A stretch of 7,079 nucleotides of DNA from CAZBEA01 sp964519355 (GTDB taxonomy: Bacteria > Patescibacteriota > Microgenomatia > Levybacterales > GWA1-39-11), in assembly GCA_964519355.1 (NCBI GenBank), contig CAZFJW010000054.1:1-7079 (forward strand). Reading direction: 5' to 3'. The notes below the pieces were generated by a model. It saw only the letters and a program-made list of their open reading frames with translations. It did not search any database and was not told the origin of the DNA. Below, one piece after another: positions 5,509 to 7,079 of this stretch. The position numbers and the translations under genes are program-made. Numbering within the stretch: the first letter of the stretch is position 1; each line of letters opens with the position of its first letter.

Positions 5509-5987
5509 AATTTAACAAGTCGTTTTTATCTCTCTTTTCTTTGGGAATTATTATTGTTGCCGCATTTTTTCTTCTTTTTACCCAGCCATCAGATACCGTG
5601 CAGACGCAAGTAGCAGATCCTTCGGAAGTTTTTGTTCCAACACTTCATGTAAGTGAGCAAAATGCATCAGATTCAATAATCGTTGACGCTGCTCAATTAG
5701 ATAAACCTGGATTTATTGCAGCGTTTAAAACAATGGAGAAAGAAATACCTGATGAGTCTAATTTCAAAGGAGTTACGGGAATTCTTGAAGGAAATCAGCA
5801 AAATATAAAAATTCCATTAACTGAGAAGAGCAGTCCTGACGATATTTATTCGATAATAATTCATGTAGATGATGGTGATAAAATTTTCGAATTCCCAGGG
5901 GATGACAAGCCTAGCGTATTTAAAGATGGAACTGTAAATTATGTTAGAACACGAATAACTCCTGACTCAAAAGAAATGCCTGAATAA
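5505..5987 (+). CDS. Membrane-anchored protein with a DUF7282-like outer domain
   Basis: The 160-residue protein has a basic start (MKFNK), one membrane helix or uncleaved signal (about 8-26), a short linker, and an outer domain (about 46-150) with beta-rich character. The domain order matches what I recall of DUF7282-type domains: SDSIIVDAAQLDKPGFIAAF (55-74), GVTGILEGNQQNIKIPL (89-105), then DDIYSIIIHVDDGDKIFEFP (112-131) and DDKPSVFKDGTV. Such domains occur on exported proteins of archaea and several bacterial groups and have no known function. The cluster DDGD (122-125) and GDDK (132-135) is acidic and might bind a cation; this is speculation. No cysteine is present. The start overlaps the stop of the 70-residue gene as ATGA, and there is no Shine-Dalgarno site, which fits translational coupling. 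Confidence 0.72.
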   Translation: MKFNKSFLSLFSLGIIIVAAFFLLFTQPSDTVQTQVADPSEVFVPTLHVSEQNASDSIIVDAAQLDKPGFIAAFKTMEKEIPDESNFKGVTGILEGNQQNIKIPLTEKSSPDDIYSIIIHVDDGDKIFEFPGDDKPSVFKDGTVNYVRTRITPDSKEMPE

Positions 5988-5994
5988 TTATCTG

Positions 5995-6003
5995 TGATAC
6001 AAT
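5995..6003 (+). promoter_or_regulatory. Extended -10 promoter of the GH18 gene, predicted leaderless start
   Basis: TGaTACAAT (5995-6003) is an extended -10 element, and exactly 6 nt separate it from the ATG at 6010. No good -35 exists at normal spacing, as is usual for extended -10 promoters. No Shine-Dalgarno site precedes the ATG. The spacing equals that at 684 and 1456. Confidence 0.6.
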
Positions 6004-6009
6004 TTCGGC

Positions 6010-7071
6010 ATGAAAGGTATCGCAGTTTTCTTCTTCTTTATTCTTTTAACGATAGGTGTAATTTATTATAAGACCTCTCAAGATTCAGACAAAGAGAACA
6101 GTTCTCCAAAAAGCCCAGTCGAAGAAGAAAGAATGGATGAGAAGGGCATTGACGGAAAAATCATTTCAGAATCGATATTCGTTCCTTACTGGGGATTGAA
6201 TGATCGTCTTGGTGTATCAAATTTTGATACATATTATTATTTTGGTGTTTCATTTGATGAAAAAGGCGAAATCGAGCATGAAGATGGGTTTGAGCAAATT
6301 GATGAATTTACAAATGCTCTTGGAAACACGGCAAAAAAATATTTAGTTATTCGAATGATCAACCAAGACTTCAATAAAAAACTAATTTCTGACATAAAAT
6401 TACAAGAAAAAATAATGACTCAGAGCGCATTTATTATCGAACAAAAAGGATTTGATGGGGCAGTGCTTGATTTTGAGACGTCTGTTCTTGGGTTTGCGTC
6501 AATTGAAAAGACCATAACTTCCTTTATTGAAAATTTTTCAAAAAAAATTCACTCTGAAAAAAAAGGATTTTACGTCACGCTTTATGGAGATACATATTAT
6601 AGAGGGCGTCCGTATGATGTAGGTGCAATAGCAAAGGTAAGCGATAGGATTATTGTCATGGCATACGATTTCCATAAAGCCAGAGGTAGTGGCGGCCCAA
6701 ATTTTCCGTTTGATGCCAACTCAGAATATCCTTATGATTTTAAAAAAATGATAAGCGATTTTAAAAAGGACGTGCCAGTTGAAAAAATAGAAATTACGTT
6801 CGGATTCTTTGGTTACGATTGGGTAAAAGAAGGAATAGACCTTGCACAATCATATTCCTATGGTGAAATTAAACAAAAATTTATAGAGAATTGTGTGAAT
6901 TGTATTGATCTTACAGATAACCAGAGTCAAGAGGGCCACATTTCCTACGAAGAAGGAAATGTTGAGCATGATGTTTGGTTTGAAACCCCTAAATCTGTAG
7001 AAATAAAGAAAAAATACGCGAATCAAAAAGGAATAACTCATTTTTCAGCCTGGGCATACTCATATTACTAG
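6010..7071 (+). CDS. Membrane-anchored GH18-family glycoside hydrolase (YaaH/chitinase-like)
   Basis: The 353-residue protein has one N-terminal membrane helix (about 4-20), an acidic, Ser/Pro-rich linker (22-48) and a TIM-barrel domain of the GH18 type (about 52-353). The catalytic strand reads GFDGAVLDFE (147-156): Asp149, Asp154 and the proton donor Glu156 of the DxxDxDxE motif are present, but the middle position, Asp in chitinases and often Asn in YaaH-type members, is Val152. Other family marks are VPYWG (58-62) near the start, MAYD (217-220), FGFFGYDW (264-271) and, near the end, HDVWFETPKS (320-329) and GITHFSAWAY (341-350). The likely substrate is a GlcNAc-containing polymer such as peptidoglycan or a host or neighbour surface glycan, cleaved outside the cell. 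The two Cys at 295 and 298 are close together and may pair. It has its own promoter and appears complete. Confidence 0.85.
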   Translation: MKGIAVFFFFILLTIGVIYYKTSQDSDKENSSPKSPVEEERMDEKGIDGKIISESIFVPYWGLNDRLGVSNFDTYYYFGVSFDEKGEIEHEDGFEQIDEFTNALGNTAKKYLVIRMINQDFNKKLISDIKLQEKIMTQSAFIIEQKGFDGAVLDFETSVLGFASIEKTITSFIENFSKKIHSEKKGFYVTLYGDTYYRGRPYDVGAIAKVSDRIIVMAYDFHKARGSGGPNFPFDANSEYPYDFKKMISDFKKDVPVEKIEITFGFFGYDWVKEGIDLAQSYSYGEIKQKFIENCVNCIDLTDNQSQEGHISYEEGNVEHDVWFETPKSVEIKKKYANQKGITHFSAWAYSYY

Positions 7072-7079
7072 TAAAATAC

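Noticed and set aside
1..7079. Alternative genetic code with UGA read as glycine
   Set aside because: TGA ends the genes at 1797, 5253 and 5508 at positions consistent with compact operon junctions, and no in-frame TGA occurs within a gene.
1..7079. CRISPR array, tRNA, rRNA, transposase or integrase genes, attachment sites
   Set aside because: No regularly spaced repeats, cloverleaf-like segments, or proteins of these families were found on either strand.

Overview
The window looks like chromosomal DNA from a small-genome, AT-rich bacterium, most likely a member of the Candidate Phyla Radiation (Patescibacteria, perhaps Microgenomates-like). This is an inference from gene style: short, tightly packed genes, many small secreted or single-pass membrane proteins, a diverged MurB, an AAA-like/OmpR-type fusion regulator, and little use of Shine-Dalgarno sites. 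TGA closes several genes and is never read through, so the code is the standard bacterial one, not the UGA-glycine code of Gracilibacteria and Absconditabacteria. No rRNA, tRNA, CRISPR array, insertion sequence or integrase is visible.

Layout. (1) 1-519: C-terminal half of murB (peptidoglycan precursor synthesis), cut by the window edge. (2) 648-1379: a secreted CAP/SCP-domain protein with its own promoter. (3) 1420-2634: an operon of a zinc-ribbon membrane protein, a DUF1003 membrane protein and an 88-residue soluble protein of unknown function. (4) 2631-2924, minus strand: a 97-residue protein of unknown function, richer in G+C than its surroundings, which meets the operon tail to tail. (5) 2883-4340: a 485-residue regulator with a degenerate AAA-like NTPase region and a C-terminal OmpR/PhoB winged helix, divergent from and possibly overlapping the 5' end of the minus-strand gene. 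(6) 4345-5253: a four-helix membrane protein directly behind the regulator. (7) 5250-5987: a well-formed promoter followed by two coupled genes for single-pass membrane proteins, the second with a DUF7282-like outer domain. (8) 5995-7071: a membrane-anchored GH18-fold glycoside hydrolase.

The common theme is the cell envelope: most products are membrane-bound or exported, and MurB, the CAP protein and the GH18 protein all point to wall or surface biology. The regulator is the only obvious control gene and may govern its neighbours, but the sequence does not prove that.

The most striking non-coding signal is a repeated promoter layout. At three genes (684, 1456, 6010) a -10 hexamer is followed by exactly 6 nt and then the start codon, and the minus-strand gene at 2924 shows a 7-nt version. 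Transcripts from these promoters would begin at or within a base or two of the start codon, which suggests leaderless mRNAs for the first genes of transcription units. A clear Shine-Dalgarno site is seen only at an internal gene (2368). No complete new defence or mobile system is evident.
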